Below are positions 42,159 through 54,500 of a stretch of 64,000 nucleotides of DNA, one piece after another. Source of the stretch: Xenorhabdus indica (GTDB lineage: Bacteria > Pseudomonadota > Gammaproteobacteria > Enterobacterales > Enterobacteriaceae). The notes under the pieces were generated by a model. That model was not told the origin of the DNA. It searched no databases and saw only the letters and a program-made list of their open reading frames with translations. The stretch's first letter is position 1. Every line of letters begins with the position of its first letter. The stretch lies in the NCBI RefSeq assembly GCF_014467235.1, contig NZ_NKHP01000006.1:1-64000 (forward strand). Direction: 5' to 3'. A program made the translations under genes and the position numbers.

Positions 42159-42178
42159 GCGGCATTGATTTATGCCGC
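42159..42178 (-). terminator. Hairpin downstream of brnQ copy 2
   Basis: GCGGCAT and ATGCCGC (42159-42165 with 42172-42178) form a 7-base-pair stem 46 bases past the stop of brnQ copy 2; the minus-strand tail TTTGATACC is only weakly T-rich. Confidence 0.55.
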
Positions 42179-42223
42179 CCGAATTATTTTCTTACAGAAG
42201 AATTAATGAGTTGTATATCAGCC

Positions 42224-43558
42224 TTATCCCTGCTGGATTTCATGCTTTGGAAGTTTGCTTTCTCCCGCAATGCGATCATAAATAGCAAATACTACCACTG
42301 ACAACAGCGTCGGTATTAACCATGCCAGCCCTTGATTTGCTAATGGCAAATGAGTTGCCCATTTAGGCAGTAAGTGTGATAAATACTCAGATGATTTCAT
42401 GGCATCCAAAACCCCAAACATCAGGCTGACCAACATAGCAGGAGCCAGAATACGGGTGAAGTTATTCCACCAACGAATAGTAAAACTTAATAATATCAGT
42501 GCGATACAAGGCGGATAAATTGCTGTGAGCACCGGAATTGAAAATGTAATCAGATGGCTCAAACCCAAATTGGAAACCAGCATGGAGAACAACCCCAGGC
42601 TTAGAACCAATGTGCGATAAGAGAGCGGCAGATAACGGCTGAAGAACTCAGCACAAGCGCAGGTTAAGCCTATTGCAGTTACCATACAGGCTATGAAGAT
42701 CAATACCGCAAGAAAAAAGCTTCCATAGTTACCAAAAACACTCTGAACATAAGCATGCAGGATAGTCGCACCATTGTCAGCTTTTGGTACTAGTATGCCG
42801 CTGCCTTCCCCCAATTTGAACAAAGAGAGGTAAACCAGAGCCAGACAAAGCCCTGCAATCAAACCAGCCCACATAGTATAGCGGGTCAACAATGAAGAAG
42901 ATTCCACCCCTCTGGAACGCGCAGCATTAACAATAACAATGCCAAATACCATTGCGCCAAGGGTATCCATGGTTAAATACCCATTCACAAAACCATTTGA
43001 AAACGGAATTTCCTGATAAGTCTCAATAGCAGGAATAGAATGGCCCGCTGGCCATAACACAGCGGCAACGCCCAGAATTACCAATGCCAGTATTTTGATT
43101 GGTGCCAACACATGTCCAACGCTATCCAGTAATTTGCCCGGATAAAGTGAGACCAAAACCACCAGTAAGAAATAGATTATGCTGTAAATGAAAAGCGGAA
43201 GTTCTCCGGAGCCTACCAACGGAGCAATACCTACTTCAAAAGAAACTGTCGCAGTTCTCGGTGTTGCAAACAGCGGGCCAACAGCCAGATAACAGACAGT
43301 CGCCAGTATTAAACCCGCAGTCCTACCGATAGGGGAACTCAGTGCTTCAATCCCGCCACCTACTTTCGCCAAAGCAATAACGGTAATGACAGGTAGACCT
43401 ACAGCAGTAAGCAAAAAACCAGCGGCAGCGACCCAAACATGCTCACCCGCCTGCAAGCCAACCATAGGTGGAAAAATGATATTTCCCGCACCAACGAACA
43501 GAGCAAAAGTCATAAAGCCTAATGCCCAAATATCCTTAGATGATAAACGGTATGTCAT
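42224..43558 (-). CDS. brnQ: Branched-chain amino acid transporter BrnQ, copy 2
   Basis: The 444-residue LIVCS-family transporter has the same domain order and signature ([21 protein letters not shown]) as copy 1, with conservative differences spread along its length. It lies next to phoR, the position of the single brnQ in E. coli, so it is probably the ancestral copy. Both copies are intact, suggesting selection for two genes or different expression. Confidence 0.94.
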   Translation of the reverse strand: MTYRLSSKDIWALGFMTFALFVGAGNIIFPPMVGLQAGEHVWVAAAGFLLTAVGLPVITVIALAKVGGGIEALSSPIGRTAGLILATVCYLAVGPLFATPRTATVSFEVGIAPLVGSGELPLFIYSIIYFLLVVLVSLYPGKLLDSVGHVLAPIKILALVILGVAAVLWPAGHSIPAIETYQEIPFSNGFVNGYLTMDTLGAMVFGIVIVNAARSRGVESSSLLTRYTMWAGLIAGLCLALVYLSLFKLGEGSGILVPKADNGATILHAYVQSVFGNYGSFFLAVLIFIACMVTAIGLTCACAEFFSRYLPLSYRTLVLSLGLFSMLVSNLGLSHLITFSIPVLTAIYPPCIALILLSFTIRWWNNFTRILAPAMLVSLMFGVLDAMKSSEYLSHLLPKWATHLPLANQGLAWLIPTLLSVVVFAIYDRIAGESKLPKHEIQQG

Positions 43559-43931
43559 AATGATTGTTAACTTATTGTTACTGAAAGAATTGCATATGCA
43601 ATAGTTACTATTACAAATACTTGAATTTTCACTGGCGAAACAGGATCCTGGTTTAACAGTCAGTGATAAGTATCATATTTCCTGATACTCGCAAGACACA
43701 GAATGGTAGTGGTAAGAACAGCTAGAATCGCCAACAACTGCCTCCAAGTAAAACTTTTATAGCGCTAAAAGGCAAGTAACAAACCAAAAAGCAGAGTAAT
43801 ATCTCAAACTAATTTTTAAAACTAGTGATTATTATCATCTATCATTGAATACACACTATATGATTTGCACTTTTTTTATTCACTTTGATTAATAAATCAT
43901 TTTTTTGCCCGTGTTATTACCATTAATTACA
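43559..43931. other. Intergenic region between phoR and brnQ copy 2
   Basis: Bases about 43680-43910 are the second copy of the duplicated brnQ upstream DNA. The frame that is open in copy 1 is interrupted here by a stop. The region is AT-rich and should carry the brnQ promoter. No terminator with a clear T run follows phoR. Confidence 0.6.
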
Positions 43932-45251
43932 TTAACCTTTTGATTTTTTAATCAGTTTACCTATATCAGAGACAACAAGCGGCTGAGGCAACAAGAAACT
44001 AAATGTGGAACCCTTGCCTACAGTGCTTGAAATATCGAGATGTGTATTGTAATGAAGCAAAGCATGTTTCACGATCGCCAACCCCAACCCACTTCCACCT
44101 GTTTGTCGTGAACGAGCACGATTAACCCGATAAAAACGCTCAGTCAGGCGCGGTAAATGTTCTTGGCTGATCCCTTGACCATTATCTTCGACTTTGAACA
44201 GTGCTCCCTGAGAGAATCTAGACCAACTAACTACAATGCGAGTACCTTCCACTGTGTGGTTAATCGCATTGTAAACAAGGTTCGACATTGCACTTCTCAG
44301 TTGTTCTTCATTCCCGAAAACCCGTAGTTTTTCATCGATATCAAACGCAATATCATACCGTTTATCTGCCAGTGTCAGCATTTCTTGCTGCAATAAAGCC
44401 AACATAGCAGGCACATCAACAATATCATGCATATCCACCTGCGATCCGATTTCAATTCTGGAGAGATGCAATAGTTGTGTAACCAGACCATCCATTCTTC
44501 GGATCTGCTCCTGCATTATCCCGATCGCTTTCTGGTTTGTTTCTCTACTCAGCTCCTGATCCTGCATCATTTCCAGATAACCTTGCAGTACTGTTAATGG
44601 TGTTCTCAACTCATGACTGGCATTGGCAAAAAAATCGCGTCGGAAATTTTCCAATCGCCGCTTTTGTGTAATATCACGGGCGATCATCAATAGTAGCCCT
44701 TCTGCATATGGCATTAACTGGAATTCCACCAAATGACTATTATTTAATTCGATAGAAAGAGGGTAAGTAAAATCGCCCGCAGTCATATAACGACTGAAAT
44801 CAGGATAGCGAAGCAAATTAAAAATAGGCTGCCCATTATCCTCAGGCCAGCGGAATCCTAATAAATGTTGAGCTAAGCGATTACACCAGAAAATATTACC
44901 TTCCACTGTCATCATCACCAGCGCATCCGGTAATGATTCCGCCCCACTACGGAACCGTTTTATCAGTAATGCCAACTCCCGACGACGCTTACGGTTACGT
45001 TGCTGCAACTGATAAATGCCATAAAATATGGGTTCCCAACCACCACGACCTGAAGGAGGCAACATACTGCGATCCAGCCAAAGCCAGTCTGATAATTTCA
45101 GCAAGTTGTAACCATGCCATACCAGAGCCAGCAATAATGCAACCACCAGCAACCACGCCAACTGACCAATAAAGAAAGATAAAATGATCGCAGGCAGACA
45201 AAAAACAAACAGACCCAGTACTAACTGCTTCCAGGATAACCGCTCCAGCAC
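43932..45251 (-). CDS. phoR: Phosphate regulon sensor kinase PhoR
   Basis: The 439-residue inner-membrane histidine kinase phosphorylates PhoB when phosphate is scarce. Two N-terminal membrane spans (about 9-45) are followed by a PAS domain (about 100-190), the dimerisation helix with His213 in [16 protein letters not shown], and an ATPase domain with [16 protein letters not shown] and [11 protein letters not shown]. Length is close to E. coli PhoR (431). It lies 206 bases downstream of phoB. Confidence 0.97.
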   Translation of the reverse strand: MLERLSWKQLVLGLFVFCLPAIILSFFIGQLAWLLVVALLLALVWHGYNLLKLSDWLWLDRSMLPPSGRGGWEPIFYGIYQLQQRNRKRRRELALLIKRFRSGAESLPDALVMMTVEGNIFWCNRLAQHLLGFRWPEDNGQPIFNLLRYPDFSRYMTAGDFTYPLSIELNNSHLVEFQLMPYAEGLLLMIARDITQKRRLENFRRDFFANASHELRTPLTVLQGYLEMMQDQELSRETNQKAIGIMQEQIRRMDGLVTQLLHLSRIEIGSQVDMHDIVDVPAMLALLQQEMLTLADKRYDIAFDIDEKLRVFGNEEQLRSAMSNLVYNAINHTVEGTRIVVSWSRFSQGALFKVEDNGQGISQEHLPRLTERFYRVNRARSRQTGGSGLGLAIVKHALLHYNTHLDISSTVGKGSTFSFLLPQPLVVSDIGKLIKKSKG

Positions 45252-45364
45252 GTGATTCTCTCCGGCATGAAATTAAATGCTTATCATAATTATTTGTTTT
45301 ACTTAACTTTTTACCTGATTTTGCTCATCTGGTTTTGTTCACTAAGTGGTATTCAACAAATCTG

Positions 45365-45434
45365 CCCACATAAGACCTATCCACATAAGGACTTCGACAT
45401 AAAGACTATCCACACAAAATCTATCCACAAAAAT
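45365..45434. repeat. Short repeated CTATCCACA units between phoB and phoR
   Basis: Within the 206-base phoB-phoR gap the motif CTATCCACA occurs three times, with related CACATAAG and GACATAAAG units, giving a degenerate tandem array. No open frame or terminator is visible in it. Confidence 0.6.
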
Positions 45435-45457
45435 CCAAGCGATAAAAACCAGACAGA

Positions 45458-46147
45458 TTAATAACGGGTGGAGAAACGATAACCTGTACCACGAACAGTC
45501 TGTACCATTTTATCGTGTCCATCGGTTTCAAGCGCCTTACGTAATCGACGGATATGCACATCAACAGTACGATCTTCCACATAAACATTCGTTCCCCATA
45601 CATAGTTGAGTAACTGTTCACGGCTATAAACACGTTCAGGATGTGTCATGAAAAAGTGGAGCAGTTTGAATTCTGTTGGCCCCATATCCACATCCTGCCC
45701 CTGACTGGAAACTCGATGGGATACGGAATCCAACATCAACCCATTCATATTGATAATGTCTTCCGCTGCCATGGGAGATATACGACGCAATACAGCTTTA
45801 ACACGAGCAATCAATTCTTTTGGAGAAAATGGCTTAGTGATGTAATCGTCTGCGCCAACATCAAGCCCACGAACCCGATCTTCTTCTTCTCCCCTCGCAG
45901 TCACCATGACGACAGGAATATCTTTGGTATTACTGCTGCGCTTCATTTGTTTAATAACTTGTATTCCTGAGCCACCAGGCAGCATCCAGTCCAATAATAC
46001 TAAATCAGGGTAAGGCTCCGACAAACGCCCGATAGCTGTATCATAATCTTCTGCTTCAACAGGTTCATACCCGTTCTGCTCCAGCACAAAACACACCATT
46101 TCACGAATCGGGGTTTCATCTTCAACAACCAAAATACGTCTAACCAT
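45458..46147 (-). CDS. phoB: Phosphate regulon response regulator PhoB
   Basis: The 229-residue OmpR-type regulator activates the Pho regulon. The receiver domain has VVEDETPI, phospho-acceptor Asp53 in LLDWMLPGG and the Lys of [10 protein letters not shown]. The winged-helix domain includes [11 protein letters not shown] and [11 protein letters not shown]. The ATG at 46147 has AGGA 7 bases upstream; a longer frame to 46180 is rejected. A Pho box lies upstream, consistent with autoregulation. Confidence 0.97.
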   Translation of the reverse strand: MVRRILVVEDETPIREMVCFVLEQNGYEPVEAEDYDTAIGRLSEPYPDLVLLDWMLPGGSGIQVIKQMKRSSNTKDIPVVMVTARGEEEDRVRGLDVGADDYITKPFSPKELIARVKAVLRRISPMAAEDIINMNGLMLDSVSHRVSSQGQDVDMGPTEFKLLHFFMTHPERVYSREQLLNYVWGTNVYVEDRTVDVHIRRLRKALETDGHDKMVQTVRGTGYRFSTRY

Positions 46148-46461
46148 GGTTAATCCTGCCAATATTATTGACGTCAGCAAAACTCACAGTAATTCATTGT
46201 GAGTCAATTTTATTACAGTTTTATGAAATCCTGCCGTCTTCATCATAAAACTGTAATCAACATTACAGGGAATTTATGACATCGCTGCCATATTTCATTG
46301 TGGTTGCGAAGCTGCTCGAAAACCTGCGAATGAAATCATAATTACACACGACATCCCTTGAGTACTCATTATAATTAATAGCCGGACGGAAAAGCGGAAA
46401 GCTGAAACAGCAAAAAAAAACAAAACAAGAAAAGCAAGGTAAGAAAAACAGAGTAAAAAAT
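46148..46461. other. phoB-sbcD divergent control region
   Basis: These 314 bases hold the phoB promoter region. A small inverted repeat ACTCACA/TGTGAGT lies at 46182-46204. Next comes the Pho-box pair at 46205-46257, listed separately. The sbcD side is less structured, ending in a purine-rich, A-rich leader. Confidence 0.65.
46205..46257. promoter_or_regulatory. Head-to-head pair of Pho-box-like sites
   Basis: On the minus strand TTTCATAAAACTGTAATAAA resembles the PhoB box (CTGTCAT repeats, recalled) ahead of phoB. A perfect inverted copy of 15 bases (46212-46226 against 46243-46257) points the same motif toward sbcD. The first site is well supported by position; activity of the second is inference. 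Confidence 0.7.
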
Positions 46462-47685
46462 ATGCGAATCATTCATACGTCAGACTGGCATCTTGGGCAA
46501 TATTTCTTTACCAAAAATCGTGCCGCAGAGCATCAACACTTCTTACAGTGGCTTATTGGGCAAATAAATGAATATCAGGTTGATGCCTTGATTATCGCCG
46601 GAGATGTTTTTGATACGGGCTCTCCACCCAGTTACGCCCGTGAGTTATACAACAGGTTTGTCGTGGACTTACAATCTACTGGCTGTCAGCTCGTTATTCT
46701 TGGTGGAAATCATGATTCCGTCGCCACACTCAATGAATCAAAGACCTTATTTTCTTACCTGAATACTACCGTCATTGCTTGTGCAGAAACTGATATCCAA
46801 CAACAAATTAAGTTACTGAATAACAAAAGTGGTCAACCTGGAGCCATTCTCTGTGCCATTCCTTATCTGCGCCCACGGGATATCATGATAAGCCAAGCGG
46901 GGCAATCAGCCATCCAGAAACAGCAGGTACTACAAGATGCTATTACGGAACACTATCATCAGCTCTATCAACAGGCTTGCCTATTACGGGAACAACTTGG
47001 TCGCCCTCTGCCGATTATCGCAACCGGGCATCTGACCACTGTAGGGGCTTCTACCTCGGATTCTGTCCGAGATATTTATATTGGCACACTGGATGCCTTC
47101 CCCGCTCAAGCGTTTCCTCCTGCTGACTATATTGCTCTGGGGCATATTCATCGTCCACAACTTATCAATCAGGCTGAATATATTCGTTACAGTGGCTCAC
47201 CCATCCCCTTAAGTTTCGATGAAGTCGGGCAAGAGAAAAGTGTCTGTTTGGTTGAATTTAAGGAGGACAAGTTTAATGGTGTCACCCTGTTACCCATTCC
47301 TGCTTATCAGCCCATGCAATTAATCCGGGGGAATTTGCAGCAAATCGAGGAACAATTACAAACTTTCAGTGACTATCAGGGAGAACGTCCTATTTGGCTG
47401 GATATTGAAGTTGCAACTCAAGATTACCTGCATGACATTCAGAAACGCATTCAGTCTATGGTTGTCGATCTGCCAGTCGAAATTATCCTTTTACGGCGTA
47501 GTAAAACCACACGACAAATCTTATTGTCGGAAAAAAACAAAGAGACACTTACCGAATTGAGTGTATACGAAGTTTTCGAAAGACGACTGGCATTAGCCGA
47601 AATTGACGATCAAACGCAGAAACAACGCCTGACTACCCTTTTCAGGCAAACACTGGACGATATTGCTCAGCAACATACCCAGTAA
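46462..47685 (+). CDS. sbcD: Nuclease SbcCD subunit D
   Basis: The 407-residue Mre11-type phosphodiesterase is the nuclease of the SbcCD complex, which cuts DNA hairpins and processes blocked ends. The metal-binding motifs are ordered as in the family: DWHLGQ, GDVFDTG, GNHD, the His of TGHLTT and GHIH. It starts at ATG 46462 with only a weak ribosome site. It is followed after 76 bases by sbcC on the same strand. Confidence 0.96.
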   Translation: MRIIHTSDWHLGQYFFTKNRAAEHQHFLQWLIGQINEYQVDALIIAGDVFDTGSPPSYARELYNRFVVDLQSTGCQLVILGGNHDSVATLNESKTLFSYLNTTVIACAETDIQQQIKLLNNKSGQPGAILCAIPYLRPRDIMISQAGQSAIQKQQVLQDAITEHYHQLYQQACLLREQLGRPLPIIATGHLTTVGASTSDSVRDIYIGTLDAFPAQAFPPADYIALGHIHRPQLINQAEYIRYSGSPIPLSFDEVGQEKSVCLVEFKEDKFNGVTLLPIPAYQPMQLIRGNLQQIEEQLQTFSDYQGERPIWLDIEVATQDYLHDIQKRIQSMVVDLPVEIILLRRSKTTRQILLSEKNKETLTELSVYEVFERRLALAEIDDQTQKQRLTTLFRQTLDDIAQQHTQ

Positions 47686-47696
47686 TAACGACTCAG

Positions 47697-47724
47697 AAAC
47701 TATAGTTCAAAAACTATAGTTCAA
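47697..47724. repeat. Exact 14-base tandem duplication between sbcD and sbcC
   Basis: AAACTATAGTTCAA occurs twice head to tail (47697-47710, 47711-47724). Each unit contains the small palindrome AACTATAGTT. Confidence 0.85.
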
Positions 47725-47761
47725 AAACAATGGCTCAGAAAAAAGAGTAGGATGCAATAGC

Positions 47762-50700
47762 ATGAAAATTCTTAGCTTACGGCTAAAAAATATTAATTCC
47801 CTACAGGGTGAATGGAAAATCGATTTCACAGCAGAGCCTTTTGCCAGTAACGGATTATTTGCTATTACCGGCCCGACAGGTGCAGGAAAAACGACCTTGT
47901 TGGATGCTATCTGCCTCGCCTTATATCACGAAACCCCACGGCTCAAGACCATTTCAGCCAATCAGAATGAATTAATGACCCGCCATACAGCCGAATGCTT
48001 GTCAGAAGTTGAGTTCGAAGTTAAAGGGGTTGCTTATCGTGCCTTCTGGAGCCAGCGTCGTGCCCGCAATCAAGCTGACGGCAAACTCCAGCACCCGAAA
48101 GGAGAATTAGCAGACAAAAAAACAGGCAAGATTTTAGCTGACAAGATACCGGATAAAAAAGAGAAAATTGCTGAAATAACTGGTCTTGATTTCAAACGTT
48201 TTACTAAATCTATCCTCCTGTCACAAGGTGATTTTGCCGCATTCCTAAATGCAGATGATAAAGACCGTGCCGATCTACTGGAAGAACTAACCGGTACAGA
48301 AATTTATGGCATCCTGTCGCAGGAAATTTATCAACGCTACAAAGACGCCCAATCTGAATTAAGTATCCAACAAGCAAAGGCTTCTTCAATTGAATTATTA
48401 ACTCTGGCACAGATCGAAGAATCCCAAAATCAGCAACAACAGCTTATCGCAGCAGAAATTCAGCTCAACCAACAAATTAAAGACTTACAGACAACCGAAC
48501 ATTGGCTCGTACGACAAAATGAATTAGAGCAAACATTAACTAATAACAAATTACTTTTTCAGCAGGCAGAGCAAGCTATTCAAGATGCCTACCCCCAATT
48601 ACAACAACTGGCTGTCAGTGAGCCTGCCGAAAAACTTCGCTCATTGTGGGATGCTCAAAATCGGGCTTGTAATGAAAAGCAACGGCTTGATGAGCAACAC
48701 AAAAAAATAGCACATGAGATTGAACAACAATGTTCTTTATTACAACCAGCCCAACGAAAGCAGGTTGAGCTGGAAAATACCCAAAAAGAGCATATACAGC
48801 ACCATATGCGGCAGGAAAAACTGATTGCTGAGCACATTGTGCCACTCGATCATAAGATTGAAATTCAATCGAAAGATTTGCTCACTCAAGAAAAAGAAGT
48901 TACTGCATATCATCGTGAACTGACAGAAATATTGTCTCAATATCAAGTGACGAAAACTCAGTACACCACACTGAATAAAGAACAAAAAACGCTGGAAACA
49001 TACTACGAAGAACACTCTTATTTCCGTAAGATAGAAAGTAAACTGCCTGAATGGAAACAGCTCTTTTCTCGCCAGAAAGAAAAACAAAGCCATATAACCA
49101 GGCTCAGACAAAAAAACCAGCAAATTACCACTGAGCTAACCTGTACAAATGAGCATCTGAATGCCTTAAATACGGCGCTGGTACAACAAGCTGCACAAAA
49201 CCAGCCATTACAGGATGAACTGATCCTTGCCGAAAAAGAACTGAGTAGCTTGCAGGCCATTCACCCATTGGAACAGTTACAAAAACAGTTATCAGATTAC
49301 CAGTCACAACTCAGTTCACAAAACCAACTGGAGATTTTGCAGCCCCAGATCCAGCAATTACAGGCAACGATTTCAGATAATCAGGCACAACTTGCACAAA
49401 CTCAGATATTATTGGAACCTTTACCCACTCAGATAACCGCTCTTGAACTGCAATTAACAGAAACGCAGCAACATCATCAGGATTTAGCTGAACGTATCCG
49501 TCTGGAACAGCGGATCATCAGCCTGGAACAAGAACGCAACCAATTGAAGGAAGGTGAAGCCTGTCCGCTTTGTGGGGCAACGCATCACCCTTTGATCACC
49601 GAATACCAAAATATCGCCCTGCCAAAATCAGAAGAGCGCTTAAAAGTCCTGAGCCAGAAAACAGAACAGTTACAAGGAGAACGCTCTGCTTTACAGCAAA
49701 AACAGCAGCTTCAACAAGAGCGAAGTGAGCAATTACAGCAATCCATTACACACCTCACCTCTCAACTGGCAGAGATGATTAAACAGTGGCAACACCATTA
49801 CCAACAGCTACAATCCTCTGAATTTACAGTAGATGAATTATCAGCAGAAACAGGGGATATAGGTCATTTTATTGATCAACGGAAAGCGGCTTACCTACAA
49901 CACCAGAAACAGTACGAAACACTATTACAAGCTGAAAAACAGTATCAGACTGCGGAAAAATCGCTATCGAATCATCGTGAACAGTCAAAATCGTACGAAC
50001 AAGAAATCGCTCTGGAAAGGGTCAAACAAGATACTTATCAGAGACAATTAACTGAAAATACAGCAGAGCTGCGCCAGACAGAAGCAGAATGCACAACCAT
50101 AACAGAACAGCTAACCTCCGAATTACATGATACGCCATTTGTACTACCGGAACCGCCGGAGGCTGAGAACTGGTTACAGCTACGTGATAACGAATTAAAA
50201 AACTATCACGCTTCGCGAGAAAAGTGGCAACAATTACAACGGGAACAGGCAGCCCTGCAAAGTAAACTTGATGAACTGAAAAAGCAAAAAGATAAGCTGA
50301 TCGATAAACTGCAAACATTGAGTGAACAGCAACAACAGCAAAAACTGTTATTGCAAAAAACACAACAAGAGCGTTATCAATTATTTGGCGAACAATCCAT
50401 CAGTGCCATCCGTCAGGAATTACAGCAAAAGACAAATAAATTGGATACCGCCTATAAACAAGCGACGACAGCTTTGCAGCAGTTACAGGACAAAATGAAT
50501 CAATTAACGGGCGCAGCCAGTGAAATTGAACGAAACTATCACACTGCCGAAACCGAGTGTAAATTAACATCCAACGCTTTCCAACAAGGGTTGCAACAAC
50601 AAGGTTTTTCTAATCAAGCTGCTTTTGAGCAAGCTTTGCTGATGCCTGAACAGCGAGAAGTTCTGCAACAATTACAAGAACAACTGACCAAACAGAGCCT

Positions 50701-51487
50701 GCAAGCTAAAACACGATACTACGAATCAGAAGTTATATTACAACGGCATAGAGAAAAATCACCGTTACTGCTGAAACAATACGAACCGTCACAAGTAACC
50801 GAACTCTTGGCTAATATCACCGATGAACTGAAACAAAATAATCAGCTACAAGGCGCAGTAAAAAACCGACTCAACAGCGATGCTAATCGTCGGCATCAGC
50901 AACAGGAACTACTGACACAAATTGCCCTTTCACAACAAAACTACGATGACTGGAGCTATCTCAATAACTTACTCGGCTCCGCTGATGGTGCCAAGTTCCG
51001 GCGTTTTGCTCAAGGGTTAACATTGGATCATTTAGTCTATCTGGCAAATATTCGGTTAGAAAAATTACACGGCCGCTACTATCTACAGCGAAAACGACAA
51101 AGCAAAGATGATGGTGGATTAGAATTACAGATTGTCGATACCTGGCAAGCCGATGCAATTCGAGATACCAAAACCCTCTCAGGTGGTGAGAGTTTCCTCG
51201 TTAGTCTGGCGCTGGCATTGGCTCTGTCTGATCTGGTCAGCAACAAAACTCAGATAGAATCCCTGTTCCTTGATGAAGGCTTTGGTACTCTGGACTCAGA
51301 AACCCTTGATATCGCTCTGGATGCTCTCGATCACCTGAATGCAACAGGAAAAACCATCGGTGTTATCAGCCATGTTGAAGCGATGAAAGAGCGTATCCCT
51401 GTGCAAATCAAAGTAGAAAAAATGAATGGATTAGGCGTCAGTAAGTTATCGCCGGAATTTAGTGTTCATTGCCATAACAAAAGTTGA
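47762..51487 (+). CDS. sbcC: Nuclease SbcCD subunit C
   Basis: The 1241-residue SMC-like ATPase has the Walker A loop GPTGAGKTT near residue 40, two very long Gln/Glu-rich coiled coils, and the zinc-hook CPLC at Cys601/Cys604 in the middle. The C-terminal lobe carries the signature [20 protein letters not shown] and Walker [13 protein letters not shown]. It is longer than E. coli SbcC (1048), mostly through coiled coil. With SbcD it forms the hairpin endonuclease/exonuclease that removes palindromic DNA. Confidence 0.96.
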   Translation: MKILSLRLKNINSLQGEWKIDFTAEPFASNGLFAITGPTGAGKTTLLDAICLALYHETPRLKTISANQNELMTRHTAECLSEVEFEVKGVAYRAFWSQRRARNQADGKLQHPKGELADKKTGKILADKIPDKKEKIAEITGLDFKRFTKSILLSQGDFAAFLNADDKDRADLLEELTGTEIYGILSQEIYQRYKDAQSELSIQQAKASSIELLTLAQIEESQNQQQQLIAAEIQLNQQIKDLQTTEHWLVRQNELEQTLTNNKLLFQQAEQAIQDAYPQLQQLAVSEPAEKLRSLWDAQNRACNEKQRLDEQHKKIAHEIEQQCSLLQPAQRKQVELENTQKEHIQHHMRQEKLIAEHIVPLDHKIEIQSKDLLTQEKEVTAYHRELTEILSQYQVTKTQYTTLNKEQKTLETYYEEHSYFRKIESKLPEWKQLFSRQKEKQSHITRLRQKNQQITTELTCTNEHLNALNTALVQQAAQNQPLQDELILAEKELSSLQAIHPLEQLQKQLSDYQSQLSSQNQLEILQPQIQQLQATISDNQAQLAQTQILLEPLPTQITALELQLTETQQHHQDLAERIRLEQRIISLEQERNQLKEGEACPLCGATHHPLITEYQNIALPKSEERLKVLSQKTEQLQGERSALQQKQQLQQERSEQLQQSITHLTSQLAEMIKQWQHHYQQLQSSEFTVDELSAETGDIGHFIDQRKAAYLQHQKQYETLLQAEKQYQTAEKSLSNHREQSKSYEQEIALERVKQDTYQRQLTENTAELRQTEAECTTITEQLTSELHDTPFVLPEPPEAENWLQLRDNELKNYHASREKWQQLQREQAALQSKLDELKKQKDKLIDKLQTLSEQQQQQKLLLQKTQQERYQLFGEQSISAIRQELQQKTNKLDTAYKQATTALQQLQDKMNQLTGAASEIERNYHTAETECKLTSNAFQQGLQQQGFSNQAAFEQALLMPEQREVLQQLQEQLTKQSLQAKTRYYESEVILQRHREKSPLLLKQYEPSQVTELLANITDELKQNNQLQGAVKNRLNSDANRRHQQQELLTQIALSQQNYDDWSYLNNLLGSADGAKFRRFAQGLTLDHLVYLANIRLEKLHGRYYLQRKRQSKDDGGLELQIVDTWQADAIRDTKTLSGGESFLVSLALALALSDLVSNKTQIESLFLDEGFGTLDSETLDIALDALDHLNATGKTIGVISHVEAMKERIPVQIKVEKMNGLGVSKLSPEFSVHCHNKS

Positions 51488-51516
51488 TATAACAAGATCA
51501 TAAGGGAATTTGCCTG

Positions 51517-51548
51517 CCGTAAAATCCGTCCAGAGACGGATTTTACGG
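51517..51548. terminator. Strong hairpin between convergent sbcC and autotransporter genes
   Basis: A perfect 14-base-pair stem (51517-51530 with 51535-51548) closes the tetraloop CAGA. It lies between two convergent genes and probably ends both transcripts, although no long T run follows on either side. Confidence 0.75.
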
Positions 51549-51592
51549 TGCAATATTGATAATTGTTCTAGATATTAGTTATACACCTATCG

Positions 51593-54500
51593 TCAGAACC
51601 GCCAGACAAAACCAGCATTAACACTATTGTCCTGATGTGCGGAAGATAACAATCCACTATAACCAAGCGTAAATGACACATTCTTGCCTGCTGTCATTTC
51701 AGCATTTGCCTTCAAGACAAGGCCATCACGCGAAACCGGAACACTGTGGGTAACGAAAATTTTGTTACTTCCACGAAACGCTGAACTCACCGCGCGTTCA
51801 CGTTCACCATACTGGTGTTGCCAACCTAACTCACCATGCAGGGCAACAGTCGCTCCCCACTTGGTCTGCCAATCATGGTTAGCACGTAATCCAAGTGTGG
51901 AAAGCGTTGCTTCTGTATGTTGTTTATCAGCCTGAAGCGCTACGGGGCCACCATTTTCGTTAATACCATTATTACGGAAACCAACATAAGAAAGATTTAT
52001 AAACGGTTCCAGACTTACCGGAGCTACAGGCAGATTGTACGCAGCTTCAACGAATAACTGTGCCGTCCGACCACCATATTTTGCTTCCCCGCGATCGTAC
52101 TGATAGCCATAGTTGACAGGACGATTGGTATCAATGCGATGCCAGGTGTATCCACCTCCGGTACGCAGCGCCAGATCACCAAAGCGACGATCACCATAAA
52201 GAGCGATGTGATAATTATTACTGTCGGCACTGGTATGGTAGCCACCGTCAAGAGAGGTACGGGTATAACCAGTGGCGATACCAAAATGACTATAATTATC
52301 AATCGAACCGTCAGCTCCGAGTAGTACCCCGTAAGTGGAAGACTGATAGCCAGTAGCATTAAGTGTACCGGAGCCATGACTCCATGCCCCAAGCAAACGA
52401 ACCCACGCTCCCTTATTCTCTCCATGATTACCATCTGCATGATTACTATCTACGTTATTATTCTCCGCATAAATACCGGATGATAACGAACGACCTTCAG
52501 CCTGCCTCAATCGGGCATTCAGGGTATCACGCAAGTAACGGCTTTCATTAACCAATGCAGAAGTTATGTCCGCATGGATCTGTCCATCAAGTTGTTTGAA
52601 AGCAGGACGAACCTGATCGGCAGAAGTAGAAGGCAAAATACTCTCGTAAACCGGATTACCCGCACCGAGGGAATCAACAGCACCAGCCACAGAGCGTTCA
52701 TTCTGCGTCAGTGCTACATCGGCAAAAGCGGTATTATTACGGGCTATATTGAGCGTCACTTGACTGGGTTGATATGACAAGTTAGTGTTCAAAAAGAGGT
52801 AGTTAGAATCAACTTTATCAAAACGCCCGCTGATATCTTTTTCTGTACTGAGAATATGATACTGCCGACCTGTCAGGTTATACGCTTTATCTTCAGCAAG
52901 ATTATCGCGAGAAAGGAGGTTATTACTGTTCAGGAGAGCGATTTCTACCTTACCGCCGTTGATTTGTACCTTACCCCCTGCATGGATGCTGTCATTGCGT
53001 CCAGCAGATGTGATTTCAACAGAATAACGGGAGCCAGACTCAAAGGTAACTTCACGAGAAACATTGAGTTTACCAATAGAATAACCCGGACTGACCGTTC
53101 CTCCACGCTGAACCACAAGGGAACCGAGGGTGCCATAACCACTGAATACACCGTTATCTTTTACCAGAACAGAGGAAGCCAGCAAATCGCTGATCCCCAA
53201 TAATCCCTGTTTAACGACTGTCGGGCCAGAATAAGTATTCTTGCCAGTGAGAAATAACGCACCATTACCCTGTTTGGTTAACCCACCGTGGCCACTGATA
53301 TCATTACTCCAGATATCAAATTCACACTGTCTGCCTTCACAAACACGTTCGGTCGGTTTGCCTTTGTCGAGAACAGCACCAACGCCGGGAATATCAGCGA
53401 TAAACTGTCCATCCCCATAAATAACACCCTCTGGATCAGGAATACGAAAAGTCGTTGGAATATCCTCTGCCGTATAAAACATGCCAGGGCCATTTATCGC
53501 TTTACCGAGGTTAATCATTCCCCAACCGTAAATCTCATCAATGCCTGGTTTGCCCATATCAGTAGCAGTAGTACGAAGCACAGAAGAAACCTGAGCACCA
53601 CTCATATACGGGAAACGCTCCATCAGAATAGCAATACCACCAGCAGCGTGAGGGGCTGCCATTGAAGTGCCACTGAATTTTTCATAATCGGTTTTTAGCG
53701 TATCCACACTTGTGCCATTTATCACTGAGCTATATATGTAACTACCAGGTGCACTGACACACAAACTGGCGGTATAACCACAGCGGGATGAAAATCCACT
53801 GATACTATAGGGAATTTTATTGCTGCTATTCGCATCCTTTTGCACACTGGCAACCGTCAACCAGTTTGGTGCTATATCTGGGACAAACCAGGCCAAACCC
53901 GCTATAGCATCCGGTTCATTATAGTTGCCGCTGTTACCCGCAGCAAAAATGGTCACAATGCCATTACGCCCGGCATCAATTGCGCCCTGATACGCACCAC
54001 CCGGTTTTGTTCCCAATATTGGTTTGATTTGATCGAACTGTTTCTGGGCATGTTCCAGATGGAAATGTGGCCCTTTGGGATCCCTCCCTGCATCTTCAAG
54101 CTTTTTATCAATACCAATGCCCCAACTGTTATTGATAATACGGGCTCCACTTGCTATCAGTGCATCCCATCCAGCCTGATATACACCACCGTCATTACCT
54201 AAAATAATGCCATCCTCAGGGCCGGGATCGCCATTTTCAGCACTAATGATTTGGGCATCATAGGCCACACCATGCATTTTCCCGCCATCACGGCTACCGG
54301 CAGCAATACCAGCAACATGAGTACCGTGATTTCCCAATTTGCCCCCCCGTTGTTGGCTCGGCGTACCATCGTAAGAGAAGGGATCACCTTTCTTCACCGC
54401 AATATAGGGATCGGTATACTCACGTATTCCGAAGGTGTAAAGATTGATCACCTTATCTTTTCCTACAAACTCAGGATGCTTAGCGTAAACAGCCTGATCA

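Larger units (their letters stand above)
41557..42223. other. Intergenic region between the two brnQ genes
   Basis: The right part of this 667-base stretch holds an inverted repeat at 42009-42041 (TTCCTTACC ... GGTAAGGAA) and the brnQ copy 2 hairpin at 42159-42178. The left part (about 41690-41930) is a diverged copy of the DNA upstream of the second brnQ. A 48-codon stretch without start codon (41674-41820, minus strand) is open here, but its counterpart is interrupted in the other copy. Confidence 0.65.

Noticed and set aside
41997..42206. 69-codon frame in the brnQ1-brnQ2 gap
   Set aside because: It contains a low-complexity run of Tyr codons and crosses two hairpins, with no ribosome site; judged not coding.
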